42,754 nucleotides of DNA from a virus. The notes below the pieces were generated by a model that did no database searches, had not been told where the DNA came from, and worked only from the letters and a program-made list of their open reading frames with translations. The stretch covers positions 1-42,754 of IMG/VR virus record IMGVR_UViG_3300023184_000237; one strand, 5' to 3'. Shown here piece after piece: positions 19,825 through 27,296 of this stretch. Position numbers and translations under genes: made by a program. Numbering within the stretch: the first letter of the stretch is position 1; every line of letters starts with the position of its first letter.

Positions 19825-20240
19825 TCCACCTGCTGAATTTTCTGTTGCACAGCATCAAGGTTCATGGTATTCCATAATCCAGGATGCATGGGCCGAGGCC
19901 AGGTGCCGGCATCAATCCAGGCATAGCCCAGGTGCTCATAGTTGAGTCTGGGCACAAACTCAGTGTCCACCACACAAATCCAGGTGTGATATTCAAAAGC
20001 CAAGTCAGCAGAGGTAAATTTTTCTAGTGGTATCAATCTCAAGTAAGTGGGAAAGAAACCCAGTTCTTCAATACATTCACGTTCCATGCCACCCAACAAC
20101 GTTTCGCCAGTTTCAATCTTGCCACCAGGCAGTCCCCAAGCACCCGGATGCTTGGCGTCGTTGCGTAAGAGATAAAGATAACGTTTGGTGTCCCGACTAC
20201 GGAACCACACCCCCACTGCCTTCAAAGCACTAGACTCCAT
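19812..20240 (-). CDS. Nudix hydrolase
   Basis: 142 residues, near the usual length for a single-domain Nudix enzyme. A complete Nudix box G-x5-E-x7-R-E-U-x-E-E-x-G-U runs from Gly40 to Phe62 (GKIETGE, then RECIEELGF), which binds divalent metal and hydrolyses nucleoside diphosphates linked to another group. The preceding WGLPGG strand is typical. The substrate cannot be read from the sequence: oxidised dNTPs, NAD-type compounds, capped RNA or GDP-mannose-like sugars are all possible, and the GDP-mannose mannosyl hydrolase subgroup often shows a similar Y-E-H-L-G-Y-A-W-I strand. The start ATG 20240 lies inside the 3' end of the gp15-like gene (19-nt overlap), so translation is probably coupled. 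The 3' end overlaps the fibre stop on the other strand. Confidence 0.9.
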   Translation of the reverse strand: MESSALKAVGVWFRSRDTKRYLYLLRNDAKHPGAWGLPGGKIETGETLLGGMERECIEELGFFPTYLRLIPLEKFTSADLAFEYHTWICVVDTEFVPRLNYEHLGYAWIDAGTWPRPMHPGLWNTMNLDAVQQKIQQVEQTL

Positions 20241-21628
20241 GTGCCTCCGACATAAACACCTTGATAACTCTTAACCCATTCAACACCAGTCCATTCGTAT
20301 TGAACACCGGTGGTAATGTTTGTGACATATTGCACAGTGTCTGCTTGTGCCACACTGTTAAAAACTATCTTCCAGTAAGTACCGGTCCATTCAATCACAT
20401 CGTTGGCACTTGCCACCAGGGGTTGTCCTGCAGATCCCAGCCATGCTTCTGCTGGATAGGTGTTGATGTTTGCGCCAGTGGCATCAGTCAACAAATAACG
20501 TTGACCCACAGCGGGTGCTGGAAGCCCGTAATTGGGTCCTGAAATCAGCGGATCGATAATAGCGGTGATTGGCAACAAAGTATTTTGTGGTGCTGTGTCT
20601 TGGTCGATGTTGTAGATCAACAGTCGATCATCGTTGGGATTGATCACAATGGTACCTACAATTGTGGTGCTATCCTCTTGATCCAGACGTATTTGACTGA
20701 TACCTGGGCGTAGCACACCATATGCACTGATCACAGCCGGCCATAACAGGCTACTGCCTGCCACAATTGCAGTAGGAGTTAAATCTTCATTGGCACCATT
20801 GGGCACAATGGTACGACCTTGCAAGCATTGTATTTGATTGCCAATTACCACAATTTCGTAGTTCCAGGGAGTTACAATGACTCTGGTGCCCAACAACAGG
20901 TCATTGTCTGTAACAGCATTGCTCAAATCACCTTGAGCATCGTACATGCTCATGATCACACGTTCGACCACGCCCAGTTTCTTGACCTTGGCCGGACTTG
21001 AGATCCAAATTGGCAGGCTAAATTTGATGGTGGCCATATCAATGGGATTTTCGGTGCCAATGGGCACAGTTCTAGAAGTCCAGGTCACTGATTCCAAATC
21101 AACCACACTCAAACTGGTCCAGTCGATAAAGTTGTCTGTGCTTTGCACTTCCAGGCTGGGATTGAACAAGGTCAAGATCTGTTCCAACAACTGCATTTTT
21201 TGATTGGTATTCGACGTCCAGATGTCCAAAGTAATGCCCAGTTTGTAGGGCACAGGCATCAGTCTCTCAATGGTAAACGCATTGCCTTGTGTGGTTTCAA
21301 ATGAGTCAGTTTCGGTATCATAAGTGCGTTGACGTACATTGAGTTTACTCACATGGTAAGGTTCTTGCATTCGGGGACGATCATAATCCAGACTTGAAAC
21401 ATAAAAAGTCATGAGTGGTGAGGCCGGCATTGAGTTACGACTGTTCTCTTGAATGATCACCTGTGCATTACGGCTAGCATCTCCATAACGAACTGGCACA
21501 CGTATCAAGGCGGCATTGTTCACGCCATCTGTTTCGTTGCCGTATTCAATTTGGAAATTGCTGACAATTCGTGTGAACTGCAATAAAAATCTGCGTATTT
21601 GCGCATCGTAGAAGAACATCTGACTCAT
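20222..21628 (-). CDS. gp15: Tail sheath stabiliser / completion protein, T4 gp15-like
   Basis: 468 residues. The first ~235 residues follow the layout of T4 gp15: FFYDAQIRRFLLQFTRIVSN matches the FYNSSFRRY start, followed by an IRVPVRYGD strand, a SPLMTFYVSSLDYD segment, VPYKLGITLDIWTSN and a LLEQILTLFNPSLEV helix, ending in an IKFSLPIWISSP strand. T4 gp15 caps the tail and joins it to the neck. The protein is much longer than T4 gp15 (272 residues, from memory): residues ~235-370 are an unassigned beta-rich extension, and the last ~95 residues (RYLLTDATG, ASANDVIEWTG, QYEWTGVEWVKSYQGVY) form a terminal module I associate with other marine T4-like structural proteins. It lies 2 nt downstream of the gp14-like gene, the same 14-15 order as in T4. 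Confidence 0.78.
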   Translation of the reverse strand: MSQMFFYDAQIRRFLLQFTRIVSNFQIEYGNETDGVNNAALIRVPVRYGDASRNAQVIIQENSRNSMPASPLMTFYVSSLDYDRPRMQEPYHVSKLNVRQRTYDTETDSFETTQGNAFTIERLMPVPYKLGITLDIWTSNTNQKMQLLEQILTLFNPSLEVQSTDNFIDWTSLSVVDLESVTWTSRTVPIGTENPIDMATIKFSLPIWISSPAKVKKLGVVERVIMSMYDAQGDLSNAVTDNDLLLGTRVIVTPWNYEIVVIGNQIQCLQGRTIVPNGANEDLTPTAIVAGSSLLWPAVISAYGVLRPGISQIRLDQEDSTTIVGTIVINPNDDRLLIYNIDQDTAPQNTLLPITAIIDPLISGPNYGLPAPAVGQRYLLTDATGANINTYPAEAWLGSAGQPLVASANDVIEWTGTYWKIVFNSVAQADTVQYVTNITTGVQYEWTGVEWVKSYQGVYVGGTWSLVL

Positions 21629-21630
21629 GG

Positions 21631-23004
21631 TTAACTCGATTTCTGGCCCGGTTGTGTGTCTGGCGGCGGTTTGGGATCCTGGAAACCTTTCTGGTCTCCG
21701 TTGTCCGCACGTGGTCTCAATATCTGGCTGAGACTCTGACGTTGTGGAATGTTGCCAAGATCTGTTGTGGACGTAGTGTATGTATTGTTCACAAAGCCCG
21801 ACCGTAAAGTATCATTGGCAGGCCCGTTGTTGAGATTGGTGCGCACCTTGTCCTCTATTTTGACCCAACGTCGACTATCGTAGCGGAACAGTCTATTAGG
21901 GAAATAATCCACTCGCAAGCAGTAGTCGCCGGCCACAGCACCCAACGGGAACTGTACACCCGACGTAACTGGCAATCCATTTGGTGGTACACCATCGCCG
22001 GTCAAGTAGCCCACAGTATAACCATCGGCTTTTGGTGTGACATTCATGCCACCTTGAGTGCCGTCAACTGTGTCGCCGTTGATTGTGGTCAGTGAAGTGG
22101 GATTGGCCGGTTGTCCATTGTCTAATGTAGCCACAACGTAAAGAGGTTTGACGTCGTAACCAGATACTGGCACTTCCACATCTGCTTGTGTGAGTATGGC
22201 ATCGTTGATTTGATTGTCTTTGGGACGAGTTGAAAATACGTCGCTTTGTGTGGGTGGAGTATACACTTGCCAGTAGTCAGTGTCGTTGATATCTGTACCG
22301 GCCGGCACGTTTTGCTTGGCCTGATAATATACATCACCGTAGTTGGTGACCCATCCGGTGGGATAGAAGTTGCCATTGTCCCAGATGTTTTCGCTGACCA
22401 CAGGTTTTTTGAGTATGTCTTTGAACTCTTGATTGTTGGTCATTGGGGTTGCTTTCACACGCCAGGTGTGTGGCAACCAGGTTTGGCTCATGCCTTCTGT
22501 GGCATAGTCAGCGTCTTGCACCACATAGTATCGGGGCAAGGGCTGTGGAATGGCCTGATTTAGCGGATAGTAATCTTTCAAGTTGGGCACTTCCAACACA
22601 TCACCGTTCATGATCTTGCGTCCTAGGCTGTCAATCATGTCGTTGAAGTGAAAGGTGATAAACAAAGTATCATTGTTTAGGAACAGGCCAAACTGTGTTA
22701 GGTCAAAGTCAATATCTTGGTGATTGTAAACACCACGCATGACATAAACGTCCGGATCATAAATTCTATCACGGTTTTCTAGCAACAGCAAATCTTGAAT
22801 GTTCAGCGGGTCTAAGGTATCGTAAATGGGCTGGGTAGCATCACCATTACCGGAAAATGCCGAATCCTCACCGCCAGTTTGTGGACCCATGTATCGGTGC
22901 AGGAAAATATCCATTCCCCCGACGGTGTACATCTCCGAAATGGTACGATCCAAAAATTGGTAATCGCGAGTTCTATTAGGGCGGTAAAGGCTTAGGCGGG
23001 GCAT
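21631..23004 (-). CDS. gp14: Neck protein, T4 gp14-like
   Basis: 457 residues from ATG 23004; a TTG at 23040 would add 12 residues but lies beyond the late-type promoter at 23010-23017. The core (NIQDLLLLENRDRIYDPDVY, TQFGLFLNNDTLFITFHFND, SLGRKIMNGDVLEVPNL, then YYVVQDADYATEGMSQTW) fits the gp14 family of T4-like neck proteins, although similarity to T4 itself is weak. gp14 helps build the neck between portal and tail and is needed for head-tail joining. Nt ~22265-22385 encode an inserted module (TNYGDVYYQAKQNVPAG, DTDYWQVY) with the spacing of a CBM5/12-like carbohydrate-binding fold. The C-terminal ~60 residues are proline- and polar-rich. It is followed immediately by the gp15-like gene. 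Confidence 0.6.
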   Translation of the reverse strand: MPRLSLYRPNRTRDYQFLDRTISEMYTVGGMDIFLHRYMGPQTGGEDSAFSGNGDATQPIYDTLDPLNIQDLLLLENRDRIYDPDVYVMRGVYNHQDIDFDLTQFGLFLNNDTLFITFHFNDMIDSLGRKIMNGDVLEVPNLKDYYPLNQAIPQPLPRYYVVQDADYATEGMSQTWLPHTWRVKATPMTNNQEFKDILKKPVVSENIWDNGNFYPTGWVTNYGDVYYQAKQNVPAGTDINDTDYWQVYTPPTQSDVFSTRPKDNQINDAILTQADVEVPVSGYDVKPLYVVATLDNGQPANPTSLTTINGDTVDGTQGGMNVTPKADGYTVGYLTGDGVPPNGLPVTSGVQFPLGAVAGDYCLRVDYFPNRLFRYDSRRWVKIEDKVRTNLNNGPANDTLRSGFVNNTYTTSTTDLGNIPQRQSLSQILRPRADNGDQKGFQDPKPPPDTQPGQKSS

Positions 23005-23009
23005 AATAG

Positions 23010-23017
23010 TATTTATG
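23010..23017 (-). promoter_or_regulatory. T4-type late promoter element (CATAAATA)
   Basis: On the minus strand the sequence reads CATAAATACTATT-ATG. It matches 7 of 8 positions of the T4 late promoter TATAAATA. Only five bases separate it from ATG 23004 and no Shine-Dalgarno is present, so the mRNA may be leaderless. It would drive gp14, gp15 and Nudix. Confidence 0.55.
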
Positions 23018-23022
23018 GGCGG

Positions 23023-23051
23023 TTGACCAATAAATCCCAAAGTGCTATAAT
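23023..23051 (+). promoter_or_regulatory. Sigma70 promoter
   Basis: TTGACC (23023-23028), a 17-bp spacer, then TATAAT (23046-23051) preceded by TGC. This is near-consensus for host sigma70. Transcription would start near 23058, leaving room for the AAGGAG ribosome site at 23068-23073 before ATG 23079. It is back to back with the late element for the minus-strand gp14 gene. Confidence 0.75.
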
Positions 23052-23078
23052 TACTGTATTACCACTCAAGGAGCCCTG

Positions 23079-24206
23079 ATGAAATCCGTTAAACTGCTGA
23101 ACCCCCGTAGTTCTGATACCAATGTTATGGGTGGTGAGCCTCCGTGGAAAACGCAACCTACAGAAAATCGCATCAGCGCCCTGAGCAAAGCATTCTCCTG
23201 GTACAACTATTTTTATGGCAAAAAAGATGCTCGTGAAATGATTGTGAATTATTTGGAGTCACAAGACCGCAAGGCAGATGTGCGAGCACTAAAAAGTATC
23301 CCAGATTCAGCCATACGTTTGACCACAGGCTGGTTGTGTCGCATGAAAATGGTAGGCTTGGAGTTGAGTGAAACAGAACAGATCAAACTGGACAACTTGC
23401 TAAAAGAAATACTTGCCAGCAAACAAACAGTTGAGGCGGAATTTGAGCCAGCAATAGAAGGCCCGGCCCGGCCTAATATACAAGATCGACTGAGAGAAAA
23501 AGTAGGTGAGTGTGCAGCCGAACTTGATGCTATGTTTGATGAGTTTATGATGGCAGGTGCCAAAATGTCAGCGGACTACAAGCCTATCATGGTTATCCGT
23601 GGCATGAACGTGGTGCCGCAGATGATCAGCGAAATCGCCAACCGTTGGAAACGCAAACTGGCTGAGTTTGAAGAAGCAGTAGAAGGCAAGGATGCGTTGT
23701 TGGTAGAAGCATACTCATACCTGACCAAGATCCAATTGCGTAATTGTGTGAAGTTTTGTGAAGCAGTGATCAACGACTGCGGTGCTTATGTACAGATCAA
23801 GAAAGTGGAACGCAAGCCAAGAAAAGTCAAAGCGGTCCCACCTGAAAAACGTGCGGCCAAGTTCAAACACGTTTTGGAATTTGCTGAACTCAAAATTAAA
23901 GGGTTGCCTGCCGCAAGTCTAGTAGACAAGGCCGAAGCCTGGTTGTACGATACCAAGAAACGCAAGTTGATTCACTTGGTAGCAGACAGTCACACACAGG
24001 CGTTTACCATTAAAAACAACAGCATAATTGGATACAGTACTGTGGAAACGCTACAAAAAACTGTGCGCAAGCCTGCAGATGTTGTCCGAGCAATACAAGC
24101 CGCAGGCAAGCCGGCCGCTAGAAAGATCTACCGGGATCTAACCACTACAGAAACACCCTGGAATGCCCGGGGTACTGAGAACTTGATAGTACTAAAGGCC
24201 TGGTAA
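23079..24206 (+). CDS. Conserved hypothetical protein (375 aa)
   Basis: I do not recognise this family. ATG 23079 has AAGGAG at 23068-23073 and a near-consensus sigma70 promoter just upstream, so it is probably expressed early, unlike the virion genes around it. The protein is mostly helical and charged. Residues ~25-135 look like a helical bundle (FSWYNYFYGKKDAREMIVNY). Residues ~150-250 contain an EIANRWKRKLAEFEEAVEGK segment and further long helices. Residues ~255-375 are basic (KKVERKPRKVKAVPPEKRAA) and then turn beta-rich with a compact C-terminal domain (AWLYDTKKRKLIHLV, then TIKNNSIIGYST). No signal peptide or membrane segment is visible. The basic linker is consistent with nucleic-acid binding, but this is only inference. 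Confidence 0.75.
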   Translation: MKSVKLLNPRSSDTNVMGGEPPWKTQPTENRISALSKAFSWYNYFYGKKDAREMIVNYLESQDRKADVRALKSIPDSAIRLTTGWLCRMKMVGLELSETEQIKLDNLLKEILASKQTVEAEFEPAIEGPARPNIQDRLREKVGECAAELDAMFDEFMMAGAKMSADYKPIMVIRGMNVVPQMISEIANRWKRKLAEFEEAVEGKDALLVEAYSYLTKIQLRNCVKFCEAVINDCGAYVQIKKVERKPRKVKAVPPEKRAAKFKHVLEFAELKIKGLPAASLVDKAEAWLYDTKKRKLIHLVADSHTQAFTIKNNSIIGYSTVETLQKTVRKPADVVRAIQAAGKPAARKIYRDLTTTETPWNARGTENLIVLKAW

Positions 24207-24209
24207 ATA
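24202..24209 (+). promoter_or_regulatory. Late promoter element (GGTAAATA)
   Basis: TAAATA at 24204-24209, 20 nt before the gp13 ATG; its first three bases are the stop codon of the upstream gene. The same GGTAAATA octamer precedes the sheath, tube and HNH genes. It allows late expression of gp13 independent of the sigma70 promoter upstream. Confidence 0.5.
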
Positions 24210-24229
24210 AGGGGGAACGGAGTCTCCCA

Positions 24230-24994
24230 ATGGCTGAACAAAACTTACTACCTGAGTTAAAGCAAAACCTTATTGAGTATTGCAAATTAACCATGGGTGA
24301 TCAAATAGTCGATCTTGAACTAGACCCTGCACACTACGAAGCCGCATATCAGCGCACCATAGGCACCTATCGCCAACGTGCCAACAATGCCTACGAAGAA
24401 GCATATATCTTTATGGAGTTGATTCGTGACGTAAACATCTACACCTTGCCCCAAGAAGTGTATAGTGTGCGTCAAATATTCCGGAGAACTTTCGGCGACT
24501 CAACTGGGCCTTTTGCCAGTAACTTTGATCCGTTTGCACAGGCCTCAATCAATGTGTACCTCATGAACTTCAACGTGGCAGGCGGTCTTGCCACATATGA
24601 TTTTTATTCACAGTATGTGGAACTGGCTGGACGCATGTTCGGTGCATACATGAACTACACCTGGAATCCTGTCACAAAGAAACTGCAACTGATTCGTGAC
24701 CCAAAAGGCACTGGCGAAAATGTGCTACTTTGGGTGTATCAAATTAAACCTGAAATTCAATTGCTGAGTGACTACCAAATCAGTCAATGGATCCGAGACT
24801 ACATGGTAGGTGCTTGTAAGATGATCATTGGCGAAGCACGTGAAAAGTTCTCAACCATTGCTGGACCACAGGGCGGCGGGCAACTAAACGGTGCCGCAAT
24901 GAAATCAGAAGGGCAAGCCATTATGGATGCCAAAATTGAAGAACTCAAAATGTATGTGGATGCCTCGCAGCCGTTAACTTGGGTCATCGGCTAA
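24230..24994 (+). CDS. gp13: Neck protein, T4 gp13-like
   Basis: 254 residues. The organisation matches gp13 of marine T4-like phages: an N-terminal helical region (LLPELKQNLIEYCKLTMGD, then IVDLELDPAHYEAAYQRTIG), a LPQEVYSVRQIFRR strand-helix unit, a YVELAGRMFGAYMNYTW core, a LLWVYQIKPE strand, and a C-terminal helix pair (WIRDYMVGACKMIIGEAREKF, then MDAKIEELKMYVDASQ). T4 gp13 and gp14 form the neck on the portal after DNA packaging. The gene sits near gp14 and gp15 but on the opposite strand, so the T4 order 13-14-15 has been split by inversion or insertion. A possible ribosome site GGGGGAACGGAG lies at 24211-24222. Late expression is suggested by the TAAATA element. Confidence 0.72.
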   Translation: MAEQNLLPELKQNLIEYCKLTMGDQIVDLELDPAHYEAAYQRTIGTYRQRANNAYEEAYIFMELIRDVNIYTLPQEVYSVRQIFRRTFGDSTGPFASNFDPFAQASINVYLMNFNVAGGLATYDFYSQYVELAGRMFGAYMNYTWNPVTKKLQLIRDPKGTGENVLLWVYQIKPEIQLLSDYQISQWIRDYMVGACKMIIGEAREKFSTIAGPQGGGQLNGAAMKSEGQAIMDAKIEELKMYVDASQPLTWVIG

Positions 24995-25002
24995 TTTAAG
25001 AC

Positions 25003-25031
25003 TTGATCTTTCTCTAAAAGTCTGCTATACT
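25003..25031 (+). promoter_or_regulatory. Sigma70 promoter, predicted leaderless start
   Basis: TTGATC (25003-25008), a 17-bp spacer, then TATACT (25026-25031) preceded by TGC, as in the 23023 promoter. The expected start point, about seven bases after the -10 box, falls on ATG 25038, and no Shine-Dalgarno is present. It would drive the exonuclease, radical SAM and dNMP kinase genes. Confidence 0.65.
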
Positions 25032-25037
25032 AAGTGC

Positions 25038-25559
25038 ATGGCTGATATTATGATTGATATTGAAGGTCTTGCAACAGGACCAGATGCCACTATTCTTACA
25101 ATAGCGGCGCAAACTTTTAACCCATTGAGCAGTGGGTATTATCCACGACAATATTATGCTCGAATAACATTAGAAAGCCAGGAAGATCGAAAGATTGAGC
25201 AGGGCACCATAGACTGGTGGGCAACTCAAAAAGAAGCACAGGCAGAAGCATTCGCTGAAGATGGGCGTATTCCGCTAGACCAAGCACTAAAAGAATTACA
25301 TAAACTGACCTGGCAATGCAACAGAGTGTGGATGAATGGGCCCACGTATGATGCTAATATTTTAGAACACGCTTACAAGAGTTATGGAATGGGATTGCCG
25401 TGGCAGTATTACAAAATTAGAGACACAAGGACCATTTACAGCCTGTGGCCCGAACTACCTATACCTCCCACTAGCCACCATGCACTAGAAGACTGTCGCA
25501 GACAAATCGGAATGCTTCAAGACACTCTTAAATACCTCAATGTCCAAGAGTTAAAATGA
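25038..25559 (+). CDS. DEDDh 3'-5' exonuclease (Rv2179c-like)
   Basis: 173 residues, typical of the family. The DEDD catalytic set can be placed: Asp7 and Glu9 in MIDIEGL (motif I), Asp105 in GPTYDANI (motif II), and His147 with Asp152 in HHALEDCRRQ (motif III, DEDDh type). The WW and Y-YKIRDTRT segments are characteristic of the Rv2179c-like exoribonuclease group, which removes 3' nucleotides with two metal ions. Possible roles are degradation of host RNA or DNA, or nucleotide recycling. Its start codon coincides with the predicted transcription start of the upstream sigma70 promoter. A second ATG at codon 5 could also be used. The stop overlaps the radical SAM start (ATGA), indicating a shared operon. 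Confidence 0.85.
   Translation: MADIMIDIEGLATGPDATILTIAAQTFNPLSSGYYPRQYYARITLESQEDRKIEQGTIDWWATQKEAQAEAFAEDGRIPLDQALKELHKLTWQCNRVWMNGPTYDANILEHAYKSYGMGLPWQYYKIRDTRTIYSLWPELPIPPTSHHALEDCRRQIGMLQDTLKYLNVQELK
25529..25534 (+). promoter_or_regulatory. Possible internal late element (TAAATA)
   Basis: TTAAATAC inside the 3' end of the exonuclease gene, 21 nt before the radical SAM ATG. Being within coding sequence it may be chance; listed because its placement resembles that of the other late elements. Confidence 0.2.
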
Positions 25560-26650
25560 GTGATTCAAAGTTTATATGCAAAGCCCCTTGGGTAAGTGTA
25601 GCATTTCAGCCTAGTGGCCAAGTTGGCCCGTGCTGTATATTTGAACTTGACAATCTCAAAGACATAGGCACATCAGTTGAAAGTGTGTTTGAGCAAGAAC
25701 GCAATGATTTTCTCGCTGGAAACATTCCCCAGGGTTGTAAAAAATGTCACTATAGTTTTTTAGAAACTGGAAAAAGTGCAGCCGACTCGTTTGATCAATA
25801 TCAAACTGATTTTGATAAAGTTCACATACAAGAAATAAACGTTAAATCAAACAATATTTGTAATCTTGCCTGCAGAAGTTGCGGCCCACATTTTAGTTCA
25901 AAATGGGAAGAAGAGTTTGGGAACATTATAACAATAACCAAAAATAAGTCGGTATTAGACAATATAAAATTGATAAACTTATCTCATCTTAAAACTGTGG
26001 TCATAGCCGGTGGCGAGCCCACGTTGACTCAAGAGCATGTGGATGTTTTACAAAATTTGTTGGATATAGGGCATACCAATGTTGCCATACGTATTTCAAC
26101 TAATCTAACAAGTCTAAAATACAAGCAAGTCGACCTGATCTCTCTCTGGCAGAATTTTCCTAATCTTCAATTACAACTCAGCATCGATGCAGTAGAAGAC
26201 CGTGCCAAACACATACGATCGGGCTCAGACTGGGAAGTTATTGGTAAAAATCTCAAAACAATTGTTGCTAGTAAAATATCATACTATGTCAACGTCACTG
26301 TGAGTGCATTAAACATTTGGTTCCTTGAAGAAACGTTGGCACATTTAAAAACCAACTTTGATATAGATTTTAAAAACATTAGTTTTAACATACTATTTGG
26401 CCCGGAGCAGTTGAGTATACAAATTATACCATCGGAATACCGAGAAGATCTAAATCTCATGTTGGATAGGTGCACTGCCCTGGGATATAGTCTAAAGCAA
26501 GTAAAAACTTATTTTGACAGTACGAACAGACAAGATCTTTGGCCAAATTTTTTAATATATAATCTTATGTTGGATCGTTCGAGAAAAGAAAATTTCTTTG
26601 ATTCATTGCCCATAAAAAAACATTTGATAGAACAATGGATTAAACTTTAA
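25556..26650 (+). CDS. Twitch-domain radical SAM protein
   Basis: 364 residues. The N-terminal part has the cysteine pattern of a twitch/SPASM-like domain placed before the core: Cys8 in CKAPW, Cys26-Cys27, Cys61 and Cys64. The radical SAM cluster motif C-x3-C-x2-C is Cys102, Cys106 and Cys109 (CNLACRSC), and the GGE motif that helps bind S-adenosylmethionine is Gly152-Glu154 (AGGEPTL). Such enzymes cleave S-adenosylmethionine to a 5'-deoxyadenosyl radical; an N-terminal twitch domain usually holds a second iron-sulfur cluster. The substrate is unknown; peptide, nucleotide or sugar modification are all possible. ATGA coupling to the exonuclease and a dNMP kinase 10 nt downstream place it in a nucleic-acid operon. 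A second protein with the same N-terminal pattern begins at 42607. Confidence 0.88.
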   Translation: MSDSKFICKAPWVSVAFQPSGQVGPCCIFELDNLKDIGTSVESVFEQERNDFLAGNIPQGCKKCHYSFLETGKSAADSFDQYQTDFDKVHIQEINVKSNNICNLACRSCGPHFSSKWEEEFGNIITITKNKSVLDNIKLINLSHLKTVVIAGGEPTLTQEHVDVLQNLLDIGHTNVAIRISTNLTSLKYKQVDLISLWQNFPNLQLQLSIDAVEDRAKHIRSGSDWEVIGKNLKTIVASKISYYVNVTVSALNIWFLEETLAHLKTNFDIDFKNISFNILFGPEQLSIQIIPSEYREDLNLMLDRCTALGYSLKQVKTYFDSTNRQDLWPNFLIYNLMLDRSRKENFFDSLPIKKHLIEQWIKL

Positions 26651-26660
26651 TAGGAAAAAT

Positions 26661-27296
26661 ATGATTATTGGCATTTGTGGATTTATTGGTTCAGGCAAAG
26701 ATACCATTGCTGATTACCTGGTAAACTTGCATCATTTTCGCAGAGAAAGTTTTGCAAGCACACTAAAAGATGCTGTGAGTCAAGTGTTTGGTTGGGACAG
26801 AACCCTGCTGGAAGGTCGCACCAAGCAAGCACGTGAATGGCGTGAACAAGTGGATCCATGGTGGGCGGAACGCCTACACATACCTACACTAACACCGCGT
26901 TGGATCCTACAATACTGGGGCACAGAAGTATGCAGAGCCGGCTTCCACGATGACATCTGGATTGCCAGCCTAGAAAACAAACTGCGTCACAGCCAGGATG
27001 ATGTGGTGATATCAGACTGCCGCTTTCCCAATGAAATCCGTGCTATCAAAAACGCCGGCGGCCGAGTCATCAGAGTCACTCGTGGTGCAGAACCTGCTTG
27101 GTATGATGCCGCAATGAGTGTAAATCGTGGTGCTAATGGCAACTCAACTTGGGCACTGAGTCAGCGCAAATTGGAAAAATATGGTGTACATGCATCGGAA
27201 ACTGCTTGGGTAGGCACCCGGTTTGACGTGGTACTAGACAACAACGGCACTCTAGATGACTTGTACCAGCAGGTTAAACAACTTGTGGCAAATTAA
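26661..27296 (+). CDS. Deoxynucleoside monophosphate kinase (T4 gp1-like)
   Basis: 211 residues, slightly shorter than T4 gene 1 product. The P-loop GFIGSGKDT is at residues 7-15. Further family features are FASTLKDAVSQVFGWDR, the LQYWGTEVCR segment, a VVISDCRFPNE strand (residues ~115-125) and a VIRVTRG strand. These enzymes phosphorylate dNMPs, including modified ones in phages with altered DNA, to dNDPs for replication. The ribosome site AGGAA is at 26652-26656. A weak promoter, TTGATA at 26624-26629, 16 bp, TTTAAT at 26646-26651, could also serve it. The stop overlaps the stop of the convergent GIY-YIG gene. The context with an exonuclease suggests recycling of host DNA into phage precursors. 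Confidence 0.9.
   Translation: MIIGICGFIGSGKDTIADYLVNLHHFRRESFASTLKDAVSQVFGWDRTLLEGRTKQAREWREQVDPWWAERLHIPTLTPRWILQYWGTEVCRAGFHDDIWIASLENKLRHSQDDVVISDCRFPNEIRAIKNAGGRVIRVTRGAEPAWYDAAMSVNRGANGNSTWALSQRKLEKYGVHASETAWVGTRFDVVLDNNGTLDDLYQQVKQLVAN

Noticed and set aside
24211-24229. Hairpin GGGGGAACGGAGTCTCCC before gp13
   Set aside because: The stem is very short with an unstable loop; it more likely reflects the ribosome-binding purines.
26624-26651. TTGATA-N16-TTTAAT as a separate dNMP kinase promoter
   Set aside because: Both boxes are imperfect, it lies in coding sequence, and the predicted start would remove the AGGAA ribosome site. Co-transcription from 25003 is simpler.
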